Positions 8,303 to 15,379 of a stretch of DNA of 37,936 bases are shown in pieces. Position 1 is the stretch's first letter; each line of letters begins with the position of its first letter. This DNA comes from Acidimicrobiales bacterium (GTDB lineage: Bacteria; Actinomycetota; Acidimicrobiia; Acidimicrobiales; SZUA-35), in assembly GCA_020630195.1 (NCBI GenBank), contig JAHDBV010000039.1, positions 1-37,936 on the forward strand, read 5' to 3'. The translations under genes and the position numbers were made by a program. The notes beneath the pieces are model-generated. The model was not told the origin of the DNA, did not search any database, and saw only the letters and a list, made by a program, of their open reading frames with translations.

Positions 8303-9472
8303 GTGGCCGCCGCCGACTCCTCGCTCCCGACCGACGCCCTCGCCGTGCTCGAGGCCGCCTGGACCGAACCGGGGTTCTGCGTGCCCCACCCCGAGGTGTA
8401 CCCCCACCAGTGGTTGTGGGACAGCTGCTTCCACTCGCTGGCGTGGCTCGCGCTCGATCGTCCCGATCGAGCCGTGCGGGAGCTCGGCACCGCCCTCGGT
8501 GTCGTCGAACCCGACCATCCCGCGGCCGCCACCCCCGGCGGGCTCGTCCCCCACATGCGGTACTGGCATGCACCGACCGTCGCCGAGGGGTTCTGGGGTC
8601 GGCCCGGCATCTCGTGTCTCACCCAGCCGCCGATCTTCGGCCACGTGGTCCGGGTGCTCCACGAGGCCGGTGTCGAGGTCGCCCCGGAGCTCGTCGCCGC
8701 GGCCGATCGAGGTCTCCGCTCCCTGCTCGAGCGCCGGGTCCGGCTCGACGACGGACGGGTCGCCGTGATCCATCCCTGGGAGACGGGGTGTGACGACAGC
8801 CCGCGCTGGGATGCCGATGCCGACGTGGCGTCGGGTCGCCGCTTCGATCGGGAGGAGTGGCGGGCTCGCAAGACCGAACTCGTCGGCGAGGTCGTCGTCG
8901 ACGACGACGGGGCACCCGTCGATGGTGGTTGGCGCCGCGGCTCGATCGGTTTCAACTCGCTGCTGGTCTGGAACCTGCGTGAGTTGGCGACCGTCACGGG
9001 CGACGACGTCGAACCCCTCGTCGCCCCCATCGTCGGAGCGATCCGCGAACGGTGGTCGGCGGAGTCGACGACCTGGACCGATCACGACGGCCCGGCGGGC
9101 GCCATCGTCACCGCCGACGCCTGCCTCGGTCTGCTGGTCGACGATCGGCCAGAGTGCGTCGAGGCGACCGTCCGGCTGCTCACCGACCCGACCCGCCTCG
9201 GAGGTCCCTTCGGCCCGGCCGGGGTGGACCGTCGCGACGAGCGGTTCGATCCGTCGACCTACTGGCGTGGTCCGGTGTGGCCCCAGCTCGGCTATCTGCT
9301 GTGGCGGGCGCTGGCGGCCCGCGGCCGATCCGAGGCCGCGGCGGAGGTGGCGGCCGGCACCCGGCGTGGTGCGTCGCGCTCCGGTTGGAGCGAGTACTGG
9401 CACCCCGACACCGGCGAGGCCCGTGGCGCCACGCCCCAGACCTGGGCGACGATCGTGGTGGCGATGGACTGA
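8303..9472 (+). CDS. GH63/MGH1-like (alpha/alpha)6-barrel glycoside hydrolase
   Basis: Cytoplasmic glycosidase of 389 aa with no signal peptide. HQWLWDSCFHSLAW (about 33-46) is the characteristic GH63/mannosylglycerate-hydrolase-like motif carrying the catalytic Asp. YWRGPVWPQLGYLLW (about 316-330) and SEYWHPDTGEARG near the C-terminus supply the conserved aromatic wall and the probable catalytic Glu. It is somewhat short for the family (about 430-450). The known bacterial relatives hydrolyse glucosylglycerate or mannosylglycerate, which would fit the divergently transcribed GT4 gene as a make/break pair (inference). I set the start at GTG 8303 because upstream sequence is the divergent promoter gap. 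Confidence 0.78.
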   Translation: MAAADSSLPTDALAVLEAAWTEPGFCVPHPEVYPHQWLWDSCFHSLAWLALDRPDRAVRELGTALGVVEPDHPAAATPGGLVPHMRYWHAPTVAEGFWGRPGISCLTQPPIFGHVVRVLHEAGVEVAPELVAAADRGLRSLLERRVRLDDGRVAVIHPWETGCDDSPRWDADADVASGRRFDREEWRARKTELVGEVVVDDDGAPVDGGWRRGSIGFNSLLVWNLRELATVTGDDVEPLVAPIVGAIRERWSAESTTWTDHDGPAGAIVTADACLGLLVDDRPECVEATVRLLTDPTRLGGPFGPAGVDRRDERFDPSTYWRGPVWPQLGYLLWRALAARGRSEAAAEVAAGTRRGASRSGWSEYWHPDTGEARGATPQTWATIVVAMD

Positions 9473-9485
9473 GGCGCGTCGCGCC
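9473..9485. terminator. Short convergent hairpin
   Basis: Inverted repeat GGCGCG-T-CGCGCC directly after the glycosidase stop and before the stop of the convergent DUF5317 gene. It is a possible small bidirectional terminator, but weak given the base composition. Confidence 0.3.
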
Positions 9486-9490
9486 GTCGT

Positions 9491-10396
9491 TCAGCCGTCG
9501 GTGTCGAGCGGACGCACGCCCAGCACGCCGCTGTCGGCTGCCGGCCGACCGTCGCCGCGGAGATCGATCGTCTCCTCGCCGAGCCACTCGTCGATGCTCA
9601 GCCCGCCCGGTGTCGCCGTGGCGGTGGGGGAGGGCAGCGGGGTCGTCTCGATCACCGGGGTGTCGTCCCAGGGCAGGCCGGCGCTCACCGGTTCGTCGTC
9701 CCACACCGTGACCGGGCCGACCGCCGGTTCGGCACCGACCGGCTCGAGTTCGTCGAGGAACGAACCGGCACCGACGCCGGAGGCGGGTGTCGTGTCGAGC
9801 CCGGGTGCGGGCTCGTCGACGAGATCGATCACCGACGTCGACGGGGCCGGGCGGGGCCCGCGGCGTCGACGCCCGGCCGCCCACTGCATGAGGGTGTTCA
9901 TCACGAGGAACACGAGCCCGGCCGCCACGAGCAGATCGCCGAAGCTGACGATGTCGTCGGTGATCCGGAGCGGGATCACGTCACCCAGCACGCCCAGCCG
10001 GGTCGAGGTGGTCTCGAGCTCCCACGGTGCGCTGACCTGCACGCGCTCCAGGTCGGCGGCGTCCACCCGGCCGGCGGTGACGAGTGCGTCCGGTCGCACC
10101 GGGACGGCGCCGTTCAAAAGGATCGGGACCGCGTTGGCGAGCATGCCGAGCCCCGCCACACCGGCGCCGCCCAGGTGCAGGTTGGCGCCCATGACGATCG
10201 CCAGCAACAGCCAGCCGACCACGGCGGTGGCCGCCCGGGCGGGCACGTCGATGAACTCCGCGGCGACCTGCAGGACCAGGCCGGCGACGAGGACCGGGAA
10301 CAACTTGACGGGCATGGCCCGCCAGGGCCCGAAGGACCCGCCCCGGGCGAAACCGATGACGAGTCCGAGCACGATCGCGACAGGTGTGAGCAACAC
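9491..10396 (-). CDS. DUF5317-family membrane protein
   Basis: Membrane protein of 301 aa. The N-terminal ~190 residues carry five or so hydrophobic helices and match what I know of DUF5317: a GFARGGSF-like glycine-rich turn after helix 1, GANLHLGGAGVAG, NAVPILLNGAVPV, and a GDVIPL segment before the last helix. Residues ~200-301 form a long acidic, Pro-rich cytoplasmic tail. GGAGG at 10406-10410 supports GTG 10396 (9-nt spacing) over the TTG at 10405, which would abut the ribosome site. The biochemical role of the family is unknown. The gene is convergent with the GH63-like gene and follows a lipoprotein gene on the same strand. Confidence 0.8.
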   Translation of the reverse strand: MLLTPVAIVLGLVIGFARGGSFGPWRAMPVKLFPVLVAGLVLQVAAEFIDVPARAATAVVGWLLLAIVMGANLHLGGAGVAGLGMLANAVPILLNGAVPVRPDALVTAGRVDAADLERVQVSAPWELETTSTRLGVLGDVIPLRITDDIVSFGDLLVAAGLVFLVMNTLMQWAAGRRRRGPRPAPSTSVIDLVDEPAPGLDTTPASGVGAGSFLDELEPVGAEPAVGPVTVWDDEPVSAGLPWDDTPVIETTPLPSPTATATPGGLSIDEWLGEETIDLRGDGRPAADSGVLGVRPLDTDG

Positions 10397-10405
10397 GAGG
10401 ACCAA

Positions 10406-10410
10406 CCTCC
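10406..10410 (-). promoter_or_regulatory. Ribosome binding site deciding the DUF5317 start
   Basis: GGAGG on the minus strand, 9 nt before GTG 10396. It excludes the TTG at 10405 as start. A TAGCGT element (10421-10426) further upstream could be the -10 of its promoter. Confidence 0.6.
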
Positions 10411-10463
10411 AACCCGCCGCACGCTAGTGGTCGACCCCCGACCGCGAAAGGCCGGTGCCGTTC

Positions 10464-11213
10464 TCAACCCCCGTCGACGGTGGTGCTCGTGGTGGTCGAC
10501 GGCGGGGGCTCGGTGGCGGTGCACACCACCTCACGGCGGCCGAGCTCCCAGACACCCTGGTTCGGGATCAGCTCGACCGTCTCACGGGCGGAGCGGATGT
10601 AGTCCTCGCCGAACACCTCCTCGAACCGGACGAGGCACGCCGCGGCGCCGGCCCGCTGGACCTCCCGGCCGCCCGGCCAGTCGATCTCGGTGATCTCGCC
10701 GCCGCAGCGGTCGCCCACGAGGTCGCCGTCGCGCTCGTCGAGGCAGATCACGGCGTAGGCCCGACCCCGGTTGGGTCCGGTGCAGTCGACGACGGCCACG
10801 GCCGCCGGCCGTGGGGGCAACGTGCCGGTCGTCGGGGGCGGCCCGGTCCGGGTCACCGTCGTCGGCGGCTCGGTGGTGGTCGTCGTCGGCGCCGTCTCGT
10901 CGGTCGTGGTCGGGATGGTGGTCGTCGTGGTCGACGGGGGGACCTCGTCCCAACACGTCCCGAGCTCGAGGTCGATGTTGCCCGACCAGCCGACGATCAC
11001 GGGTGCGGGCGGAGGTGCGGTGCTCGTCGTGGTCTCGAGCAGGTCGTCGTTGCGCCCGCCGGGCGCGGTCAACACCGGGTCCTGGTCGAGTTCGTCGATC
11101 ACGATCACCGTGGGAGGTGGTTCGTCGACGGCCGCCGGTGTGGTGGAACACGCCGTCGCCACGGTGAGCACGGCCAGGGCGAGCGCCGTCGTCGATGGGC
11201 GTGGACCGGGCAC
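10464..11213 (-). CDS. Thr-rich lipoprotein with septum-formation-type (PF13845-like) domain
   Basis: Exported lipoprotein of 249 aa. The signal peptide ends in lipobox TVATAC (C22). Two Thr/Pro-rich tracts follow (about 61-70 and 92-135). The folded part has the Cys pattern I associate with the actinobacterial 'septum formation' domain: GTCWDE (C87), VVDC (C144) followed by a near-PH motif (GPN), a central AACLVRFEEVFG and a terminal W-E-L-G-x-R-x-V-V-C. The second Thr-rich tract is inserted between the first and second Cys. Start GTG 11213 begins the signal peptide; longer readings run into the sortase gene. The class E sortase lies 59 bp upstream on the same strand. Role inferred as cell-envelope or division-related; confidence in the domain call is moderate. 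Confidence 0.65.
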   Translation of the reverse strand: MPGPRPSTTALALAVLTVATACSTTPAAVDEPPPTVIVIDELDQDPVLTAPGGRNDDLLETTTSTAPPPAPVIVGWSGNIDLELGTCWDEVPPSTTTTTIPTTTDETAPTTTTTEPPTTVTRTGPPPTTGTLPPRPAAVAVVDCTGPNRGRAYAVICLDERDGDLVGDRCGGEITEIDWPGGREVQRAGAAACLVRFEEVFGEDYIRSARETVELIPNQGVWELGRREVVCTATEPPPSTTTSTTVDGG

Positions 11214-11219
11214 GACGTC

Positions 11220-11225
11220 AGTCTG
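11220..11225 (-). promoter_or_regulatory. Candidate -10 for leaderless lipoprotein mRNA
   Basis: CAGACT on the minus strand is separated by 6 nt from GTG 11213. This is the same arrangement as at other Shine-Dalgarno-less starts in the window. Confidence 0.35.
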
Positions 11226-11272
11226 TCGCGTCCACTCCCGAACGAGGTCGCACCCGTGCGGGTCGCCTCGTC

Positions 11273-12454
11273 TCAGAACGCCGGGATCAGGCGATCGAGA
11301 TGGGTGAAGCAGAAGAACAACAGGGTGAAGAACACCGGCGTCGCACCCACATACGTCGGCCACTTGCGCCAGCGGTGACCGATCAGCAGCGCCAGGCCGA
11401 CCACGGCGAGGGCGAGGGCGCCCCAGGCGATCGTCGGGCGCAGTTCGGAACGCTGCCAGCCGAGCGACGCCTCGAGGGCCGACTCGTCGTCGCCCATCGT
11501 GTTCTGGCCGTCGTCGAAGTGGTCGGCGGCGAGCTCGTTGTCGCCGGGTGCGCAGTCGACACAGCCGACCTCGTCGAGCGCTCCCTCGAGGTCTTCGCCG
11601 GCGGCGAGTTCGACGTCGACGGGATCGGGATCGGGCAACTCGATGGTGACCGCCGGCTGGGTCACCAGCTGTGCGGTGACGATGATGCGCTGGCGGGCCG
11701 ATCGCAGCGGATGGCACGCGGTCAGGGTGAGCCGGTTGTCGCCCTGGTCGTTGAGCACCCAGGTGTCCTGCGGGGTGACGATGAAGTGACCGAGGGTTCC
11801 GCCGTCGGGCGCCTCGTGGGCCATCACCTCGTAGGTGAAGGTGCCCTGGATCGTCGTGACGTCGATCTCGTCGCCGGGTTCGAGCAGGTGCAGGTCGTGG
11901 AACGGTGCGCCGTAGGTGGTGCGGTGCCCGGCGATCGCAGAGTTCCCGGCCTGGCCGGGGAACGGGGTCTCGGGATAGTGGCCCGGACCGGCCCGCAGGT
12001 CGTCGCGTCGGACACCTTCGATCATCGTCTTGTCGACGCCGATCGCCGGGATCTCGATCCGGGCGAACGGATCACCGTCGGCCGGGCGCAGCGCATCGGC
12101 CAGTTCGGGAGCGAGATCGACCGCCACGGTCCGGGTCTCGGCGAGGCCCGGGTCGACGGCGGGGTCGGCGGCGTCGATCACGGGATCGTCGGCGTCGAGC
12201 GTGGGGTCGGCGATGGTGCCGTCGGGCAGGACGTCCGGGTCGGCCGTCTCGGCCTCGGCGAGCGCCGCTTCGAGCTGGGTCGCCAGATCGGACTCGAGGA
12301 GGTCCTCGAACTCACCGGCGAGTTCGTTCTGGGCCTGTCGCTCGTGGAGGTTCGTGCCCCACAGCTGGAATCCCGCGAACAGCAGCACGATGACCCCGGC
12401 GAAGACCAGGGTCCGGCCGATGCCACCGATGATGCGGGCCTGGAGTTCGGACAT
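11273..12454 (-). CDS. Class E-type sortase (membrane transpeptidase)
   Basis: Cell-surface transpeptidase of 393 aa that would join secreted proteins to the envelope. The N-terminal membrane anchor is at about 13-33, followed by a very acidic spacer (45-125). The sortase domain holds IPAIGVDKTMIEGV, NSAIAGHRTTYGAPF (H177), and RLTLTACHPLRSARQR (C247, with R254 or R256 as the catalytic Arg). The TACHP signature is that of class E/D-like actinobacterial sortases, which typically favour LAXTG-type signals. Two further hydrophobic helices end the protein, an unusual C-terminal extension. No obvious dedicated LPXTG/LAXTG substrate lies directly beside it. A TAGGCT element is 9 nt before the ATG. 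Confidence 0.88.
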   Translation of the reverse strand: MSELQARIIGGIGRTLVFAGVIVLLFAGFQLWGTNLHERQAQNELAGEFEDLLESDLATQLEAALAEAETADPDVLPDGTIADPTLDADDPVIDAADPAVDPGLAETRTVAVDLAPELADALRPADGDPFARIEIPAIGVDKTMIEGVRRDDLRAGPGHYPETPFPGQAGNSAIAGHRTTYGAPFHDLHLLEPGDEIDVTTIQGTFTYEVMAHEAPDGGTLGHFIVTPQDTWVLNDQGDNRLTLTACHPLRSARQRIIVTAQLVTQPAVTIELPDPDPVDVELAAGEDLEGALDEVGCVDCAPGDNELAADHFDDGQNTMGDDESALEASLGWQRSELRPTIAWGALALAVVGLALLIGHRWRKWPTYVGATPVFFTLLFFCFTHLDRLIPAF

Positions 12455-12555
12455 GCAGATCAGAGCCTAGGAGTCGAGGGTTCGGAGTGTTCGTCGGGCG
12501 GGACACCGTGGCCCTTGAGCAACCGGCGACGGTGTTCCCCGATTCCGGGCGCCGG

Positions 12556-12561
12556 TACCGT
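12556..12561 (+). promoter_or_regulatory. Candidate -10 of the ccm operon
   Basis: TACCGT lies 8 nt before GTG 12570. It matches TANNNT, and no Shine-Dalgarno sequence precedes the start. No good -35 is visible. Confidence 0.35.
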
Positions 12562-12569
12562 CCGGGTTC

Positions 12570-13286
12570 GTGAGCGAGGCTGCCTCCCCGAGTGACGACG
12601 GAACGGTGCCGCCCGTCGCGTCACCGGTCGCCCGTCTGCGGGGTGCGGTCTGTGTGCTCGGTGGCTTCCCGGCACTCGCCGGGGTCGACCTCGATCTGCA
12701 CGCCGGTGAGGTGGCCTGGTTGCGTGGACCCAACGGTGCGGGCAAGACCACGCTCCTGCGGTTGCTGGCCGGACTCGGCACGGTCCGGCAGGGCTCGGCC
12801 GAGGTGCTCGGCGCCGACCTCACCCGGGTGGCCGACCGGCGTTGGCTGCGCCGACGGGTCGGTCTGCTCGCACACGCCACCTTTCTCTACGACGATCTGA
12901 CGGTCGAGGAGAACATCCGGTTCTGGGCCGATCTGCATCGGTCCGATCCGGGCGACGTCGACTCGGCGATGGCCCGGTTCGGTCTCGACGGCCGCCTCCG
13001 GACCGTGCCGGTGCGCGGCCTGTCCGCCGGCCAACGTCGCCGTACCAGCCTCGCCGTGCTCGTCGCACGACGACCGTTGCTGTGGCTGCTCGACGAGCCC
13101 CATGCCGGACTCGACGCCGAGGGTCGGGCCATGGTCGACCGGTTGATCACCGATGCCACCGGTGCCGGGGCGACGGTGATCGTCGCCTCCCACGACGCCG
13201 ACCACATGCCGGCCCTGGCCCCTCGCGTCCTCGACGTGGCCGGCGGGGTCGTGCGCGACGCCCCGGCTCCGGGAGCCGAGTCGTGA
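12570..13286 (+). CDS. ccmA: CcmA, heme-exporter ABC ATPase
   Basis: ATPase subunit of the CcmABCD complex that frees holo-CcmE during cytochrome c maturation, 238 aa. Walker A is GPNGAGKTT (about 53-61), the ABC signature is LSAGQRRR (about 150) and Walker B/H-region is LLWLLDEPHAGLD. The insertion-poor length of ~210-240 is typical of CcmA. It is first in a nine-gene operon and overlaps ccmB by 4 bp (GTGA). GTG 12570 is the only plausible start after the divergent gap with the sortase gene. Confidence 0.95.
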   Translation: MSEAASPSDDGTVPPVASPVARLRGAVCVLGGFPALAGVDLDLHAGEVAWLRGPNGAGKTTLLRLLAGLGTVRQGSAEVLGADLTRVADRRWLRRRVGLLAHATFLYDDLTVEENIRFWADLHRSDPGDVDSAMARFGLDGRLRTVPVRGLSAGQRRRTSLAVLVARRPLLWLLDEPHAGLDAEGRAMVDRLITDATGAGATVIVASHDADHMPALAPRVLDVAGGVVRDAPAPGAES

Positions 13287-13981
13287 ACCGCCTCGTCGCC
13301 GACGCGTGGCGGATCGCCCGCAAGGACCTCGCCATCGAGCGGTCGTCGCGGGTCGTCGGCAGCCAGATCCTCCCGTTCGGCATCGTGATGCTGTTGCTGT
13401 TCGCGTTCGGCGTCGATCCCGAACTCCAGGTCCGGGGCGGTGAACGTTCCATCCTCGCCGAGATCGCTCCCGGTCTGTTCTGGATCACGGTGCTGCTGGC
13501 ACTGCTGCTCGTGTCGGGCCGCTCCTTCGCGGTCGAGTCCGACGACGGCAGCCTCGACGCCCTGCTCGTGTCGGGGGTGCACCCCGGCTCGATCCTCGCC
13601 GGCAAGACCCTCGTGGTGGCGATCCAGCTCGCCCTCCTCGAGGTCGTGGTCGGCGCCGGGTCGATGCTGCTGTTCGGCGTTCGGGTCGACGATCCGCTGC
13701 ACCTGCTCGTGGTGATGCTCTCGACCACGGTCGCTCTGGCCGGGGCGGGTACCCTCTTGCTCGCCGTGGTCGCCGGGTACTCCGGGCGCGACACCCTCGG
13801 GCCGCTCCTCGTGCTCCCGTCCATGGCACCGGTGCTCATCGGCGCCACCGCAGCCTCCGGCGCCGCTCTCTACGGCACCGGGTCGGATGGGGCGGCGTGG
13901 ACCTGGGCGCTGGTCGCTTTCGCACTGCTTTACGGCGCCGCGGGCATCGTCAGTGCCGGCGCTCTGTTGGAGGACGTATGA
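13283..13981 (+). CDS. ccmB: CcmB, heme-exporter ABC membrane subunit
   Basis: Membrane partner of CcmA, 232 aa with about six helices. It opens with the family-typical ARKDLAIE segment near the N-terminus and has the SDDGSLDALLVSG loop (EREDGALEGLLLSP-like in relatives), which is thought to contact the ATPase. Start GTG 13283 overlaps ccmA, and the stop overlaps the ccmC ATG (ATGA). Length equals that of known CcmB proteins (~220). Confidence 0.93.
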   Translation: MNRLVADAWRIARKDLAIERSSRVVGSQILPFGIVMLLLFAFGVDPELQVRGGERSILAEIAPGLFWITVLLALLLVSGRSFAVESDDGSLDALLVSGVHPGSILAGKTLVVAIQLALLEVVVGAGSMLLFGVRVDDPLHLLVVMLSTTVALAGAGTLLLAVVAGYSGRDTLGPLLVLPSMAPVLIGATAASGAALYGTGSDGAAWTWALVAFALLYGAAGIVSAGALLEDV

Positions 13982-14748
13982 CGACGGTCGAGATGCCGCC
14001 GGCACGATCGGTGCCCGAGCACACGGGCTCGCGACTCACCCGTGCCCTGGGTGGTGCCGTGCTCGTCACGTGGACGCTCTGGCTGCTGTGGGGCCTGGTG
14101 CTCTCGCCGGCCGACGTGGTCCAGCACGAGTCGGTCCGACTCTTCTACCTGCACGTGCCGATGGCGATCATGTCGTCGGTCACCTTCAGCATCACCCTGA
14201 TCGGCAGCATCATGGTGCTGCGCAACGGCTCGGTCTTCTGGGACCTGATGGCCGGCGTCGCCGCCGAGATCGGTGTGATGTTCCTCGGACTCGTCATCGC
14301 CACCGGCGCCGTCTGGGGCAAGCCCACGTGGGGCACCTACTGGGAGTGGGACCCCCGCCTCACCACCGCGGCGCTCATGTTCCTCGTCTACCTCGGCTAC
14401 CTCGTGATCCGCCGGCTCGACATGGATCCGGTCGTCCGGGCCCGCCGGGCCGCCGTGTTCGGCATCGTGGCGTTCATCAACGTGCCGCTCACCCGCTTCT
14501 CGGTGCAGATCTGGAACTCGCTCCACCAGGAGACGACGATCAGCCTCACCGACACCCAGATGGACGGTGCCCAGCTCACCTCCTACGCCCTCGGGATGCT
14601 CGCGATGGCGACGTTCCTCGCCTGGCTGCTCGTCCACCGGTTCCGCGTGGCGTGGCTCGAACACGCCATGGACGAGTCGGGGCTCGAGAAGCTGATCCGA
14701 GACCGCCGGGCCGAGGGCGCGGCGAACGAGCCCGGAGGCGTGCGCTGA
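13978..14748 (+). CDS. ccmC: CcmC, heme-handling membrane protein
   Basis: Loads heme onto CcmE on the outer face of the membrane; 256 aa, six helices. It carries the tryptophan-rich WWD-type motif WGTYWEWDPRLTTA (about 118-131). The two external heme-ligand histidines are recognisable as LHVP (H59) and WNSLHQ (H183), positions close to those known for E. coli CcmC. Translationally coupled to ccmB (ATGA) and to ccmD (TGATG). Confidence 0.95.
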   Translation: MTTVEMPPARSVPEHTGSRLTRALGGAVLVTWTLWLLWGLVLSPADVVQHESVRLFYLHVPMAIMSSVTFSITLIGSIMVLRNGSVFWDLMAGVAAEIGVMFLGLVIATGAVWGKPTWGTYWEWDPRLTTAALMFLVYLGYLVIRRLDMDPVVRARRAAVFGIVAFINVPLTRFSVQIWNSLHQETTISLTDTQMDGAQLTSYALGMLAMATFLAWLLVHRFRVAWLEHAMDESGLEKLIRDRRAEGAANEPGGVR

Positions 14749-14885
14749 TGTTCTGGGGGTATGTGATCGCCGGCTACGGCATCGCCGCCGTGGTGCTCGG
14801 CACCTACGTGGTCTCGACGCTGCGTCGTGGCCGCACGCTGTCCCGCCAACTCGACCCCGAGCAACGACGGTTCCTGGATGACTGA
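14748..14885 (+). CDS. ccmD: CcmD, small heme-exporter subunit
   Basis: Protein of 45 aa with one membrane helix (about 5-24, beginning FWGYVIAGYG) and a basic cytoplasmic tail (RRGRTLSRQL). Size, topology and place between ccmC and ccmE fit CcmD, which stabilises the CcmABC-CcmE complex. It overlaps ccmC by one base (TGATG) and ccmE by eight bases. The call rests mainly on context and shape. Confidence 0.85.
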   Translation: MFWGYVIAGYGIAAVVLGTYVVSTLRRGRTLSRQLDPEQRRFLDD

Positions 14886-15372
14886 CGACCACGCCCTCGA
14901 CCTCAGCCCCCGCACCGACGGCGATGCTCCGGCACCGACGCCCGGATCGAGGTCCCGCCTGACCTGGCTGGCACTCGGTGGCATCGGGCTCGCCATCGCC
15001 TTCGTGCTGTGGCAGGCCCTGACCTCGGCGACGGTGTTCTTCTACAACGTCGACGAAGCGGTGGCCCGCCAGGCCGAACTCGGCGACGACACGTTCCGGA
15101 TGCAGGGCACGGTCGTGACCGAGGCCGTCATCGCCGAGGACGGTTCGCTCGAGTTCGAGATCGGCTTCGACGGCGAGCGTGCCTCGATCGTGCACGTCGG
15201 CGACGAACCCTCCGACCTGTTCGAGGTCGGCATCGCCGTGGTGGTCCAGGGCCGATGGGAGGACACCGGGTCGTTCCGCTCGGAACAGATCCTCGTGAAG
15301 CACTCCGAGAGCTACGAAGCCGAGAACCAGGACCGTCTCACCACCGACCCGTCGGTCGACTACGACAGCTGA
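14878..15372 (+). CDS. ccmE: CcmE, heme chaperone
   Basis: Membrane-anchored external heme chaperone, 164 aa. The anchor helix is at about 28-50, followed by a beta-barrel (OB-like) domain. KHSESY gives the covalent heme-binding H142 and the conserved Y146, so this is the classic His type, not the Cys variant of some archaea and bacteria. VQGRWEDTGSF matches the usual V-x-x-E/G-G turn. I chose ATG 14878, which overlaps ccmD. Upstream in-frame ATG 14827 would lie wholly inside ccmD. Confidence 0.94.
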   Translation: MTDDHALDLSPRTDGDAPAPTPGSRSRLTWLALGGIGLAIAFVLWQALTSATVFFYNVDEAVARQAELGDDTFRMQGTVVTEAVIAEDGSLEFEIGFDGERASIVHVGDEPSDLFEVGIAVVVQGRWEDTGSFRSEQILVKHSESYEAENQDRLTTDPSVDYDS

Positions 15373-15379
15373 GCCCGCC

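Noticed and set aside
8258..9403. N-terminal extension of the glycosyltransferase frame (735 codons)
   Set aside because: Antisense to the GH63-like gene; no family similarity before MAPPLVAFVSF.
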